Positions 1 through 6,960 of a DNA stretch of 28,552 bases are shown one piece after another. The position numbers and the translations under genes are program-made. Origin of the DNA: DASVXQ01 sp036392615 (GTDB lineage: Bacteria > Actinomycetota > CALGFH01); NCBI GenBank assembly GCA_036392615.1, contig DASVXQ010000641.1:1-28552 (forward strand), written 5' to 3'. Within the stretch, counting starts at the first letter, position 1, and each line of letters starts with the position of its first letter. The notes below the pieces were generated by a model that was given only the letters and a program-made list of their open reading frames with translations, was not told the DNA's origin and did no database searches.

Positions 1-226
1 CGCCGCGCGGCCGGCCGGCCAGCGCGCGCCCGAGCCGCCGCTCCGACAGGCCCAGCCCGTAGTGCGGCGCGGTGTCGAAGAAGCGCACGCCGGCCTGCCA
101 GGCCGCCTCGACCGCGCCCGCCGAGGCGCCGTCCTCGACCGCCTGGAAGAGGTTGCCGATCGGCGCGCCGCCGAAGCCGAGCGCGGTGACCGCCACGCCG
201 CCGCGTCCCAGCTTCGCCGTGCGCAT
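1..226 (-). CDS. Aldo/keto reductase, sugar-dehydrogenase type (N-terminal 75 residues; cut by window edge)
   Basis: Reading leftward from ATG at 226, the visible 75 residues open with a beta-strand and glycine-rich segment (LGFGGAPIGNLF), followed by a helix and the motif GVRFFDTAPHYGLGLSE, which holds the catalytic Asp and Tyr of the aldo/keto reductase family. The GFGGAPIGNL and APHYGLGLSERRLG wording is that of the L-fucose/D-threo-aldose 1-dehydrogenase and pyridoxal dehydrogenase branch, which oxidises free sugars with NAD(P)+. The rest of the TIM barrel lies outside the window. The start is two bases after the stop of the upstream SDR gene (TAG-CG-ATG), so the two are surely co-transcribed and probably translationally coupled. 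A role in oxidative fucose-like sugar catabolism is inferred from the family resemblance and the SDR partner. Confidence 0.88.
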   Translation of the reverse strand, partial: MRTAKLGRGGVAVTALGFGGAPIGNLFQAVEDGASAGAVEAAWQAGVRFFDTAPHYGLGLSERRLGRALAGRPRG

Positions 227-228
227 CG

Positions 229-1056
229 CTACGCCCGGCCTGCGGGCCCGGCAGCGGTGGCGCGCTGCCCGGCGAGCTCGGCCCGCGCGTCGGTGGCCGG
301 CGGCCGCGGCCGCAGGCCCTGCATGCCGCCATCCACGGTGAGCGCGGTGCCGGTGGTCGATGCCGCCGCCGGGCTGGCGAGGTAGGCGATCGCCTCGGCG
401 ACCTCGTCGGCGGTCACCATCCGGCCGATCGGCTGGCGCCGCTCGAGCGCCCGCCGCTCCGCCTCCGGGTCGGCGGCCGCCGCGAGCAGCCGCCCGATCC
501 AGGGCGTGTCGGCCGTTCCCGGGTTGACGCAGTTCACCCGGATGCCCTCGCCGACGTGGTCGGCGGCCATCGCCAGGGTGAGCGCCAGCACCGCGCCCTT
601 CGACGCGCTGTAGAGGGCGCGCTTCGGCAGCCCGGCGGTGGCCGCGATCGAGCAGGTGTTGACGATCGCCGCGTCGGCCGAGCGGCGCAGGTGCGGCAGC
701 GCGGCCCGGGTGGTGCGGACGATGCCGAGCAGGTTGACGTCCAGCACTCGCCGCCACTCCTCGTCGGGGTTGTCCTCGACGGTTCCCTGCGCGCCGATGC
801 CGGCGTTGTTGACCAGCACGTCGATGCCACCCAGCCGCGCGGCGGCGGTCTCGACGCCGCGGCGGATCGAGTCGTCGTCGGTCACGTCGGCGGTGATTCC
901 CAGCAGCGGCGGCTCGGCGGCCGAGGGGTCCAGGTCGAGGCAGGCGACCACCCAGCCCCGCGCGGCCAGCAGCCGCGCGGTCGCCAGCCCGATCCCCGAG
1001 CCGCCCCCGGTGATCACCGCGGCCAGCCCAGCCCGCCCGTCGGTCGATGCCTGCAT
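229..1056 (-). CDS. Short-chain dehydrogenase/reductase (SDR), probable sugar or sugar-acid dehydrogenase
   Basis: A 275-residue classical SDR. It shows the cofactor motif TGGGSGIG near the N-terminus, an acidic residue after strand 2 (LDLD, favouring NAD), the NNAG motif, catalytic Ser (NTCSIAATAG) and the YxxxK pair (YSASKGA), then the NPGT segment and a C-terminal TGTALTVDGGM typical of the family. I chose ATG 1056 because it sits six bases after a full GGAGGAGG ribosome site. An upstream in-frame start at 1083 has no such site and would add nine residues. The C-terminal tail of about 25 Pro/Ala/Arg-rich residues extends past the usual family end. It leads a two-gene unit with the aldo/keto reductase, and a perfect palindrome lies 34 bases upstream. 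The substrate cannot be read from the sequence; oxidation of a deoxy-sugar acid is a guess from context. Confidence 0.92.
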   Translation of the reverse strand: MQASTDGRAGLAAVITGGGSGIGLATARLLAARGWVVACLDLDPSAAEPPLLGITADVTDDDSIRRGVETAAARLGGIDVLVNNAGIGAQGTVEDNPDEEWRRVLDVNLLGIVRTTRAALPHLRRSADAAIVNTCSIAATAGLPKRALYSASKGAVLALTLAMAADHVGEGIRVNCVNPGTADTPWIGRLLAAAADPEAERRALERRQPIGRMVTADEVAEAIAYLASPAAASTTGTALTVDGGMQGLRPRPPATDARAELAGQRATAAGPAGRA

Positions 1057-1089
1057 CTGGACCTCCTCCGCATCGGCCAGCACGTCGAG

Positions 1090-1106
1090 GAAAGATCGGA
1101 TCTTTC
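1090..1106 (-). promoter_or_regulatory. Perfect 17-bp palindrome, probable operator of the SDR/aldo-keto reductase operon
   Basis: GAAAGATC-G-GATCTTTC is an exact inverted repeat of 8-bp arms around a single base, 34 bases upstream of the SDR start. Arm length and odd symmetry fit a dimeric HTH repressor such as a GntR, IclR or LacI member. A TATGAT hexamer on the same strand (1158 to 1153) could be the -10 box, which would put the palindrome in the 5' untranslated leader. No regulator gene is adjacent in the window, so the binding protein is unknown. Confidence 0.6.
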
Positions 1107-1227
1107 GCGGGCAGCCAACCTACAACCTGACGATTCCATTGAGAAGAGCCAGATCATACGGGTCCCGAGTCCGCGCAGCGCTGACCAAGACATCGGATGT
1201 GCCAGCGAGCCACCTCGATCCGAAGGG

Positions 1228-1440
1228 GACTGGCGGAGCAGGCCGCGGAACTCGTCGGCCGTCATGCGGACACGACGCAGAATGCCCGCCAGCCCGCGCG
1301 TTGCAAGGCCGCGACGACCTCCTTGCCGGAGAGGCCGCGCGGCAGGCCGGGGCTCACGCCGCTCCACGTTCTCCCCTTGGCTGACGGCTTCGATCTCGAG
1401 GCGGCGCGCGACGTACAGCGAATGGTTGACGGCGTCTTGA
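1228..1440 (-). pseudogene. Collapsed hicBA toxin-antitoxin remnant
   Basis: Three short family-specific stretches lie in different minus-strand frames. At 1439-1362 is a HicB-like core (LYVARRLEIEAVSQGENVE). At 1354-1289 is the HicA N-terminus (PGLPRGLSGKEVVAALQRAGW). At 1307-1230 is the HicA C-terminus (RGLAGILRRVRMTADEF). The last two overlap on the DNA, so the central part of hicA, including the RNase His region, was deleted in a join at about 1290-1307. The C-terminal DNA-binding half of hicB is also gone. HicA normally is a small mRNA interferase neutralised by HicB; this copy can make neither. The rest of the 1107-1635 interval shows no intact gene. A further minus-strand stretch at 1572-1444 ending NASVAVGASVTFAF faintly resembles the end of a CBM2 domain, which I do not call. 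Confidence 0.65.
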
Positions 1441-1635
1441 GGGTCATCGCCAACCGGGCGGGCCTGCTCTGGTGGCGGCCGCGAACGCGAAGGTGACGCT
1501 TGCGCCGACTGCGACGCTGGCGTTGTCGTCGCGGTTGGTGAAGGTGTAGTGGTTGCTCGTGCGCGTCATCAGGGCGTCCAGGAAGGGTGCCCACGGTGGT
1601 GCCGGCTGGCAGGCGGAGACGGGAGCTGAGCAAGG

Positions 1636-2889
1636 ATGGGGATCGAGCGCGCGCTGGCGGCGGTGGACGCCGATCGGATCGCGGAACGGGTCGAGGCGCT
1701 GGCGGAGATCGGCCGCGACCCCGCCGGTGGCATCACCCGGCTCGGGCTGACGGACGAGGAGCAGGCGGCCCGGGAGCTGGTCGTCTCCTGGCTGAAGCCG
1801 CTCGGCTACGAGTCGAGCCAGGACGACGCCGGCAACCTGCACTGCCGTGTCGGCGACGCGCCGCGGGTGCTGGTCGGCTCGCATCTGGACACCGTGCCGC
1901 GGGGCGGTGCCTACGACGGCGCGCTCGGGGTGATCGCCGCCGTCGAGGTGGCCGAGGCGCTCCACCAGGCGGAGATCGAGCTGCCGCTGCACCTGGTCGC
2001 CTGGACCGGGGAGGAGGGCGTGCGCTTCGGCACCGGCCTGTTCGGCAGCGCCGCCGCCTGCGGGCTGCTGCCGCAGGGCTCCTGGGAGCGGCGCGACCCG
2101 GCGGGCCGCAGCGTGCTGGAGGCGGCCGCCGAGCTGCTCGGCCGGCCGGTCCGCCCCGATGGCGCGGCGCTGGATCGCGGCCAGCTCCGCGCCTACCTCG
2201 AGCTGCACATCGAGCAGTCCTCCGAGCTGGAGCGGCGCGGCAGCCCGGTCGGCGTTGTGGAGACCATCGTCGGCCTCTACCACGGGCGGGTGCGGATCGA
2301 CGGTCGCGCCGACCACGCCGGCGCGACCGCGATGCGCGACCGCAGGGACGCGTTGGCGGCCGCGGCCGAGTGCGTGCTGGCGGTCGAGGAGGTCTCCAGG
2401 GCGGCCGACGGCGGGGCGATCGCCACCGTCGGCGAGATCGAGGTGCAGCCCGGGGCCCAGAACGTCGTGCCTGGCGTGGCGACCTTCTCACTCGATGTGC
2501 GCTCGGTCTCGCCGGAGCGGCGCGCCGGCGCGCTGGCCGGGATCCTCGACCGGGTGGAGCGCATCTGCGACCGCCGAGGGCTCGCCTGGCAGCTCGAGGG
2601 CCTCGGCGACGCCGCCCCGGTACCGATGAGTGACTCGGTCGCCGGCGCGCTCGCGGCCGCCTGCGAGCGGCTCGGCATCGAGGCGCCGCGGCTGCCGAGC
2701 ATGGCGGGCCACGACGCCCAGAACCTGGCGGCCTTCGGCGTACCCACCGGCATGCTGTTCGTGCGCTCGACCCACGGCAGCCACAACCCCGACGAGCACG
2801 CCGACGCCGGCGACGCCGCCCTCGGCGCCCAGGCGCTGCTGCTCGCCTGCGTCGAGCTCGGCGGCTCGGCGGCGTCAGCGGTCGGCTGA
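1636..2889 (+). CDS. M20-family N-carbamoyl-L-amino-acid hydrolase / allantoate amidohydrolase
   Basis: A 417-residue zinc hydrolase of the hydantoinase/carbamoylase branch of peptidase family M20. Metal-binding and catalytic signatures occur in order: GSHLDTVPRGGAYDGALGV (His83, Asp94), WTGEEGVRFG (Glu126/127), LHIEQ (His191), GRADHAGA in the dimerisation/lid domain, MAGHDAQ, and the C-terminal SHNPDEH, which supplies the last metal-ligand region. Family members release ammonia and CO2 from carbamoyl groups of N-carbamoyl amino acids, allantoate or ureidoglycine in pyrimidine or purine nitrogen salvage. Length and motif order are complete. ATG 1636 follows GGGAG by ten bases. The gene is isolated: it is convergent with the DinB-fold gene, with six bases between stops. 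The exact substrate cannot be decided without residues defining the carboxylate pocket. Confidence 0.92.
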   Translation: MGIERALAAVDADRIAERVEALAEIGRDPAGGITRLGLTDEEQAARELVVSWLKPLGYESSQDDAGNLHCRVGDAPRVLVGSHLDTVPRGGAYDGALGVIAAVEVAEALHQAEIELPLHLVAWTGEEGVRFGTGLFGSAAACGLLPQGSWERRDPAGRSVLEAAAELLGRPVRPDGAALDRGQLRAYLELHIEQSSELERRGSPVGVVETIVGLYHGRVRIDGRADHAGATAMRDRRDALAAAAECVLAVEEVSRAADGGAIATVGEIEVQPGAQNVVPGVATFSLDVRSVSPERRAGALAGILDRVERICDRRGLAWQLEGLGDAAPVPMSDSVAGALAAACERLGIEAPRLPSMAGHDAQNLAAFGVPTGMLFVRSTHGSHNPDEHADAGDAALGAQALLLACVELGGSAASAVG

Positions 2890-2895
2890 CCGGCC

Positions 2896-3660
2896 TTACT
2901 GCGTCGCCGTGACGATGCAGCGCCGCAGCTCCTCGACCGCTTCCGGGGCGCCCTCGACCGTCACGCCGCTCGGCGCACCGGCGCCCTCCCGGTTCCACAC
3001 CCAGCGCAGCACGGCCGCTGGCGGGCCGCTCACGGTCACGTCGGAGGCGTCGTCGCCGGCCCCGTCCTCGACGGCGAACAGCCCCGGGCCGGTCCGCACC
3101 CGCCACGCCGCGCCGTCGGTCCGCAGCGTGTAGGTCCGGCCCGGCGAGCCGGCCAGGATGTCGGTGAAGGAGTCGCCCCACCGGGCGACGCTGTAGGCCA
3201 CGAAGACCTTGAGCAGCTCGTCGATGCCGTCGACGGCGAGGTCGGCCGGGACCGGCGCGACCGCCTGCCCGGTGCCGAGCTCGGCGTCGATGCGGTGGAT
3301 GACCGTCTCCTGCGCCATCCGCCGGATCCAGAAGCTGACGGTCTGGTCCGGGGTGTACCAGGAGCCGGCCGGATCCTCCGGCCTGCGGGTGGCGAACTCG
3401 TCGACCAGGCCGGCGTACGCCCGGTCGAGCAGGGCCAGCGGCTCCTCCTCCGCGAGCTCCTTCGGCGGCCATGGGTCGGGCTCGGCGCCCTCGCGCATGG
3501 CCAGGGTCTTGTGCAGGTACACCTCGCCGACATGGCGGGTCAGGTCGGCGACGGTCCAGCCGGGACAGCTGGGCACCGCCGCGGTGAGGTCGATCGGCAC
3601 GACGGCCCGCAGGCGGGCGAAGTCGGCCGCGAGGCACGCGAGGAACTGGGAGGACTCCAT
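2896..3660 (-). CDS. DinB-fold, maleylpyruvate-isomerase-type protein (probable mycothiol-dependent metalloenzyme)
   Basis: 254 residues from ATG 3660. The N-terminal four-helix domain carries the metal triad of the MDMPI_N/DinB family: His43 in LTRHVG after the CPGWTVADL motif, then Glu118 and His122 in ETVIHRIDAE. The C-terminal third (from about residue 185) is the small alpha/beta domain that accompanies this family and ends with GAPEAVEELRRCI. Relatives in actinobacteria use mycothiol in isomerisation or conjugation reactions, but the substrate of this branch is unknown. No clear Shine-Dalgarno site precedes ATG 3660; an upstream in-frame start at 3705 would add 15 residues without better support. 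It is convergent with the carbamoylase gene, and upstream lies a dead transporter. A second DinB-fold protein occurs at 10474-11106. Confidence 0.85.
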   Translation of the reverse strand: MESSQFLACLAADFARLRAVVPIDLTAAVPSCPGWTVADLTRHVGEVYLHKTLAMREGAEPDPWPPKELAEEEPLALLDRAYAGLVDEFATRRPEDPAGSWYTPDQTVSFWIRRMAQETVIHRIDAELGTGQAVAPVPADLAVDGIDELLKVFVAYSVARWGDSFTDILAGSPGRTYTLRTDGAAWRVRTGPGLFAVEDGAGDDASDVTVSGPPAAVLRWVWNREGAGAPSGVTVEGAPEAVEELRRCIVTATQ

Positions 3661-3749
3661 GCCGCACAGTTCAGCACATCCCCGAGGCCGGTGCAGCCCG
3701 TCCAATGGCCGACCACCCGGCTACCGGTCGCCCAGCGCGTCGCCGCGGC

Positions 3750-4030
3750 CGGCGCACCTCCGGCTCGATCAGCGGCACGATCCACGCCTGGTAGAGCGGG
3801 TCGCGCAGCCCTCTCGCGCCCCAGTAGGCGAGGTAGGCGCCCAGCGCCGGGACGAACCGGCCGCCAGGCCGAAGGCCAGCAGCCCCATGGCCTCCACGCC
3901 GGTGAGCGCCAGCAGCAGGCGGCGGTGGCGCCGCTGGTGAAGGTCTCGCCGAGCCCCCACAGGCCTCGCTGGCCAGCAGCGCGGGTAACCACGGGATCGC
4001 GCCGGTCAGCACCAGTGAGACGATATACCC
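3750..4030 (-). pseudogene. Frameshifted and internally deleted MFS transporter remnant
   Basis: Minus-strand pieces of one membrane transporter lie in order but in different frames. They are LTGAIPWLPALLASEAC (4009-3959), GLGETFTSGATAA (about 3965-3918), LLALTGVEAMGLLAFGLAAG (3918-3856) and FVPALGAYLAYWGARGLRDPLYQAWIVPLIEPEVR (3856-3752). The first two match the helix 3/4 region of tetracycline-type major facilitator pumps (AEALWGLGETFTSG). The last two match helices 9-10 and the following basic loop (PLYTAWLNQ..DPRVRAT). At least three frame breaks and loss of the central helices make it non-functional. From 3661 to 3750 and 4030 to 4076 I see no gene. Confidence 0.6.
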
Positions 4031-4076
4031 ATATCACCACAGCACCTTGAAACTACAGAGCGAGCCACCAAGGCGA

Positions 4077-4943
4077 GGGATGCGCTCCCACCATCCGAAC
4101 GTCACTCCCGCAAGGGACACTGAACGTTGATGAGAGGAGCGCACCCCATGAGCACCAACGAGGCAACGCAGATCGACCCCATCGGCCTGCCGGCCTGGCG
4201 CAGGGCAGCCATCCGCCGCTGCGTCGAGATCTACGACGGCCACGCGATGGACCCAGAGACCATCGACGGGATCGTGGTCGTGGACCACCGAGCCTCTGAA
4301 GCCGATCGAGCTGCTGCACTGCTGGAGCTGGTCGAGGAGATCTACCCGGAGGCCGCAGCGCGCATCCGGTCTCACCGCAAGGTCGGGGCCAAGGTCCTCA
4401 GCACTGTCTGCATGGTCCGCCTGAGCGAGATCGCACTCCCAGGTCGGGAGTTCGTGCCCATCTCCAACAAGGAGTATGCGTGGCGGCCGAAGGCCAGGGA
4501 CAAGGCCAACAACAAGAGCCGGAACAGCAAGGCTCCTGCCAGACAGCAGCAGGCTCCCAAGGGCAACAGCAGCAGCGGGGCCAAGCCGCAGGCCAGCCAG
4601 GGCAGCAAGGCCAAGACTGCCCAGAAGACCACTGCCAAGGCTTCCCAGAAGGCTCCTACAGGTTCCAGGAAGGCCCCGCAGAAGGCTCAGCAGACCAGCA
4701 GGGCATCCCAGGCCAGCAAGACCACCAGGACCAACAACAGGGGCAACCACAAGAACAAGGCCGACATCACCGATGCGGCCATCCGTAAGGTGATCGAGCA
4801 GGAGGAGGCCAAGGACAGGGAGCAGAGCGGCAGGAGCACCCCAGCCGCCAAGCCGACCTCCAAGCGCCGGACCACCAGCCGGAGAACCACCAAGGTCGCG
4901 AAGTAGTTGTAGCTCCGAACAAGTGAACCGGGGAGCGCATCCC
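4077..4943. repeat. Perfect 13-bp inverted repeat enclosing the basic-protein gene
   Basis: GGGATGCGCTCCC at 4077-4089 and its exact reverse complement GGGAGCGCATCCC at 4931-4943 flank the open reading frame, with outer boundaries 867 bases apart. A degenerate third copy (GGAGCGCACCC, 4136-4146) overlaps the ribosome-binding site. Each copy is itself an imperfect palindrome (GGGA...TCCC). Possible meanings are the terminal repeats of a small mobile cassette or phage-style binding sites around a morphon gene. No transposase is present and I could not find a target-site duplication. Confidence 0.6.
4148..4906 (+). CDS. Unrecognised basic protein with a low-complexity Lys/Gln/Ser/Ala tail
   Basis: 252 residues. 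I do not recognise the family. Residues 1 to about 110 form a compact, mixed-charge region (AWRRAAIRRCVEIYDGHAM, then LLELVEEIYPEAAARI) that could be a small helical domain. Residues from about 115 onward are a long, disordered, strongly basic tail of Lys, Arg, Gln, Ser, Ala and Thr interrupted by one acidic helix (DITDAAIRKVIEQEEAKD, around residues 204-222), ending RRTTSRRTTKVAK. Such tails resemble histone-H1-like nucleic-acid-binding proteins, so DNA or RNA binding is a reasonable inference. ATG 4148 is preceded by GAGGAG at eight bases; ATG 4130 is less well placed. Use of AAG, AAC, CAG and AGG codons differs from neighbouring genes, and together with the flanking repeats and tight terminator suggests phage or mobile origin. 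Confidence 0.7.
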   Translation: MSTNEATQIDPIGLPAWRRAAIRRCVEIYDGHAMDPETIDGIVVVDHRASEADRAAALLELVEEIYPEAAARIRSHRKVGAKVLSTVCMVRLSEIALPGREFVPISNKEYAWRPKARDKANNKSRNSKAPARQQQAPKGNSSSGAKPQASQGSKAKTAQKTTAKASQKAPTGSRKAPQKAQQTSRASQASKTTRTNNRGNHKNKADITDAAIRKVIEQEEAKDREQSGRSTPAAKPTSKRRTTSRRTTKVAK

Positions 4944-4955
4944 CTCCCACCCACA

Positions 4956-4991
4956 GACCCCAGCCATGGAGCTGGGGTCGTCCTGTTTCTG
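4956..4991 (+). terminator. Intrinsic terminator after the basic-protein gene
   Basis: GACCCCAGC (4956-4964) pairs perfectly with GCTGGGGTC (4971-4979) across the six-base loop CATGGA, followed by a short pyrimidine/T-rich run (TCCTGTTTCT). This is a textbook hairpin 50 bases after the stop codon. From 4992 to 5063 nothing else is seen. Confidence 0.8.
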
Positions 4992-5063
4992 GGGACTGGA
5001 AGCGGTCCTGGCCGCCTGTTGATCAAGTGCCCCAGCGGTCTCGGCGAGTGATGCAGTCTGTCC

Positions 5064-5576
5064 TCAACTCGTTGTAGGGGAATCGCAGGTTTGGAATGAC
5101 TCCAGCCGCTGGCCGGTAGCGGCATCGATGATGACATAGAACGGACACTTGAGACCCGAGGCAGTGACACTCCCCTTGTTTAGATCCGGTCCGAACTCTA
5201 CCACCGGTATGTCGCTGAACTTAATAAGCCACACCAGTGTCGGTGCGATCCCAGCATTTTCGCCCAGTTCACTCGTGTAGGTTGCCAGGCTTACAACCGG
5301 CGGCTGACTCGTCTCCTTGTCCAGCCCGGGCGGCACGGCATCGGCGAGATATGCCTTGTAGGCGTCAGTCGCTGTGAGCTTGGCCGTTGCGGTGGCAGCC
5401 GGCGGAGGCTCGAAGCGGTTACCCGCATTCCGAAAGTGCTCGGTTTGTGCCAGGGGTTGCTCATTGACAACGGGGAGCCCTTGCGCTCGACCCAAGAAGA
5501 CATACGCACTTCCGGCCAGCAGCCCTACGAGCACCACCGCTAGCAGGCCGACTCTCGTTTTGCCGGTGACCTTCAT
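5064..5576 (-). CDS. Membrane-anchored exported protein of unknown function
   Basis: 170 residues. A short basic N-terminus (MKVTGKTR) is followed by one hydrophobic segment (VGLLAVVLVGLLAGSAYVFLG, about residues 8-28) and then an extracytoplasmic domain of about 140 residues. There is no lipobox, so it is either an uncleaved anchor or a signal peptide. The exported domain has a Pro/Ala/Thr-rich linker (EPPPAATATAKL), then a mixed alpha/beta region with two cysteines (GLKCPFY and FQTCDS) that could form a disulphide. I do not recognise the family; the pattern FYVIIDAATGQ resembles small extracellular domains that report protein maturation state. ATG 5576 was preferred over the tandem ATG 5579 because AAGGGG then stands five bases away. 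Codon bias is weaker than in the metabolic genes of this window. Confidence 0.7.
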   Translation of the reverse strand: MKVTGKTRVGLLAVVLVGLLAGSAYVFLGRAQGLPVVNEQPLAQTEHFRNAGNRFEPPPAATATAKLTATDAYKAYLADAVPPGLDKETSQPPVVSLATYTSELGENAGIAPTLVWLIKFSDIPVVEFGPDLNKGSVTASGLKCPFYVIIDAATGQRLESFQTCDSPTTS

Positions 5577-5593
5577 CATGACCCCTTAGCGCG

Positions 5594-5800
5594 CTAGGGC
5601 ACTGCCGTCCAGATCCTACGATGATCACACGCGATGGTCTCTTGATCCCACCGCCCGGCCATTCCCTGATCAATCGCTTCCATTCCGCATCCCTGGGCCA
5701 CCCACGTGTTATTGCCGTCTACGTACTGCATGTAGTTGTAACCCGTCTTTGCCGTCGACACGCCGGGTACGTCGCTCTCGTCGTACCCGGTTTCGCCAGC
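5594..5800 (-). pseudogene. Possible truncated exported-protein remnant
   Basis: The minus-strand frame ending at 5594 reads sensibly for about 65 residues (ETGYDESDVPGVSTAKTGYN, then a Trp/Cys/Met-rich end with QGCGMEAIDQGMAGRW) and ends 14-18 bases before the start of the exported protein at 5576. Upstream of about 5800 the frame turns Arg/Ser/Pro-rich like a shadow, and it runs into the opposite-strand zinc-ribbon gene. It could be the 3' stump of a gene or a small ORF starting at a GTG near 5760. The GYNY-then-Cys/Gly spacing faintly recalls the exported protein at 7532-8047. No function can be given. Confidence 0.3.
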
Positions 5801-5841
5801 CTCTGGCAGGCCGCGACTGGGAGGGAGGAGAGTCCGCCGCC

Positions 5842-6204
5842 ATGGTCGAGTACTGCATTCGCTGCGGCCGCCGAGCACCGTCGGTGGACTCCAGCGCCTA
5901 CATGACCTGGGAAGTGACAGCGGCCGCCGACTTGGTCTGCGCCGACTACACCAACCCAGAGGAGCGCACCACAGCGCCGCCATCAGGCTCGCCGACAACG
6001 ACGAGCAGTAGCCCGCTATACGACAATAGCCCTGGGAAGTCGGGTATTTACTCTGACCGGCGGTATCTACTCTACGAGATCAGGTCCGCTGGCGGAGTGC
6101 GAGGTGCCGGCAGCGAACTGGCGGCCTTGTTGCATCGTCAAGGCCACCAGTCCACTCAATCCCGCATCGTCCTCAGCTCAAGGACTCAATGTGCCAAGGA
6201 ATGA
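5842..6204 (+). CDS. Small zinc-ribbon-like protein with a degenerate second knuckle
   Basis: 120 residues from ATG 5842, which follows a purine-rich GGAGGAGAG by about nine bases. The first 45 residues look like a small actinobacterial zinc ribbon: YCIRCGRR gives the first CxxC knuckle (Cys5, Cys8). The second knuckle, usually Cys-x-x-Cys before a PEE segment, reads VCADYTNPEE, so one metal ligand has become Tyr. After about residue 50 the protein is Ser/Thr/Pro-rich and then loses codon bias, which suggests that the original stop was lost and the frame reads on into unrelated DNA. Metal binding is therefore doubtful. The function of the family is unknown to me. Confidence 0.45.
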   Translation: MVEYCIRCGRRAPSVDSSAYMTWEVTAAADLVCADYTNPEERTTAPPSGSPTTTSSSPLYDNSPGKSGIYSDRRYLLYEIRSAGGVRGAGSELAALLHRQGHQSTQSRIVLSSRTQCAKE

Positions 6205-6210
6205 TTGCTT

Positions 6211-6960
6211 TCAGCACCTCGATCTGCCTGCGGCCGGTACGAGGGCTTGCTGACAAAGTTGATGTCCGTTCGCATCGAGTGTGGTGAGGTCTACAGATGC
6301 GTTACTTGGGGTCTGCGGAGGAACGAAGGCGGCGTAGAAGTCGACCGGAAATTCTTGGCTGGCCTTGGTCGGTTTCACATTGACTGAAGCCGGTGTCGCA
6401 CCGTTGACCGTGAGACGCACCGTCCCGACTTGCTTTGCCACGAAGCCGTAGTACACGCGGTGCCCAATGCTTGCCACAGCCAGTCCCTGTGTCTCCGATT
6501 GGCAGGTGGCGGTGCGCCCAGTCGCCTTGGATTCAAAGAAGGCGCAGATGGAGTTCCCTTCCTTTAGGGAAGCCCGGTAGGCGACAATGCGCCATGCTTT
6601 GCCACCCTTCGCACCTTGAGCAACAATCTCCAGCGGCCCGGTACGGCGTCCCCCCGCCTGGAGCTTTGAGTCTAGCGCGTAGTCCTGTGGCCGCAGGGGC
6701 CCAAGTACCGGCAGCGCGACGGTCCGTGGCGGCGCTGGCCGGGCTGATCCACTCAGGCTCGGGGTCTCAGCCGTGCCGCGAACGAGTCCGCGAGCGACGA
6801 TGAATCCGCCGACGGCCAGTGCCAGCGCAAGCGCCGTGGCGGTGGTTCGCATTCCGGCCCGGCGGCGACCTCGGCGCCGGGCAGCTTCCGGGCCAGGTCC
6901 CTGTGCCTGATCGGCGACCTCTTGGGCCACCTCAGTCAGTCGCTGTCGCAGGTCATCCAT
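6211..6960 (-). CDS. Single-pass membrane protein, probable anti-sigma partner of the ECF factor
   Basis: 249 residues. A cytoplasmic N-terminus of about 37 residues (MDDLRQRLTEVAQEVADQAQ, then a basic RRRGRRR stretch) precedes one transmembrane helix (TATALALALAVGGFIVARG, about residues 39-58). A Pro-rich linker and an extracellular domain of about 170 residues follow, with four Cys in pairs (ICAFFES...TATCQS and LCQQ...SRC). The first codons overlap the end of the ECF sigma gene by eight bases, the usual arrangement for sigma/anti-sigma pairs. There is no HxxxCxxC zinc motif, so if it is an anti-sigma factor it is not of the zinc class. The extracellular domain is not one I recognise. The role is inferred from position and topology only. 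Confidence 0.7.
   Translation of the reverse strand: MDDLRQRLTEVAQEVADQAQGPGPEAARRRGRRRAGMRTTATALALALAVGGFIVARGLVRGTAETPSLSGSARPAPPRTVALPVLGPLRPQDYALDSKLQAGGRRTGPLEIVAQGAKGGKAWRIVAYRASLKEGNSICAFFESKATGRTATCQSETQGLAVASIGHRVYYGFVAKQVGTVRLTVNGATPASVNVKPTKASQEFPVDFYAAFVPPQTPSNASVDLTTLDANGHQLCQQALVPAAGRSRC

Noticed and set aside
1444..1572. CBM2-like end (NASVAVGASVTFAF) on the minus strand
   Set aside because: Only about 20 residues resemble the carbohydrate-binding domain and no catalytic or upstream CBM part is present.
6205..6387. 60-codon plus-strand frame
   Set aside because: Antisense to the C-terminus of the anti-sigma-like protein, with no recognisable features.
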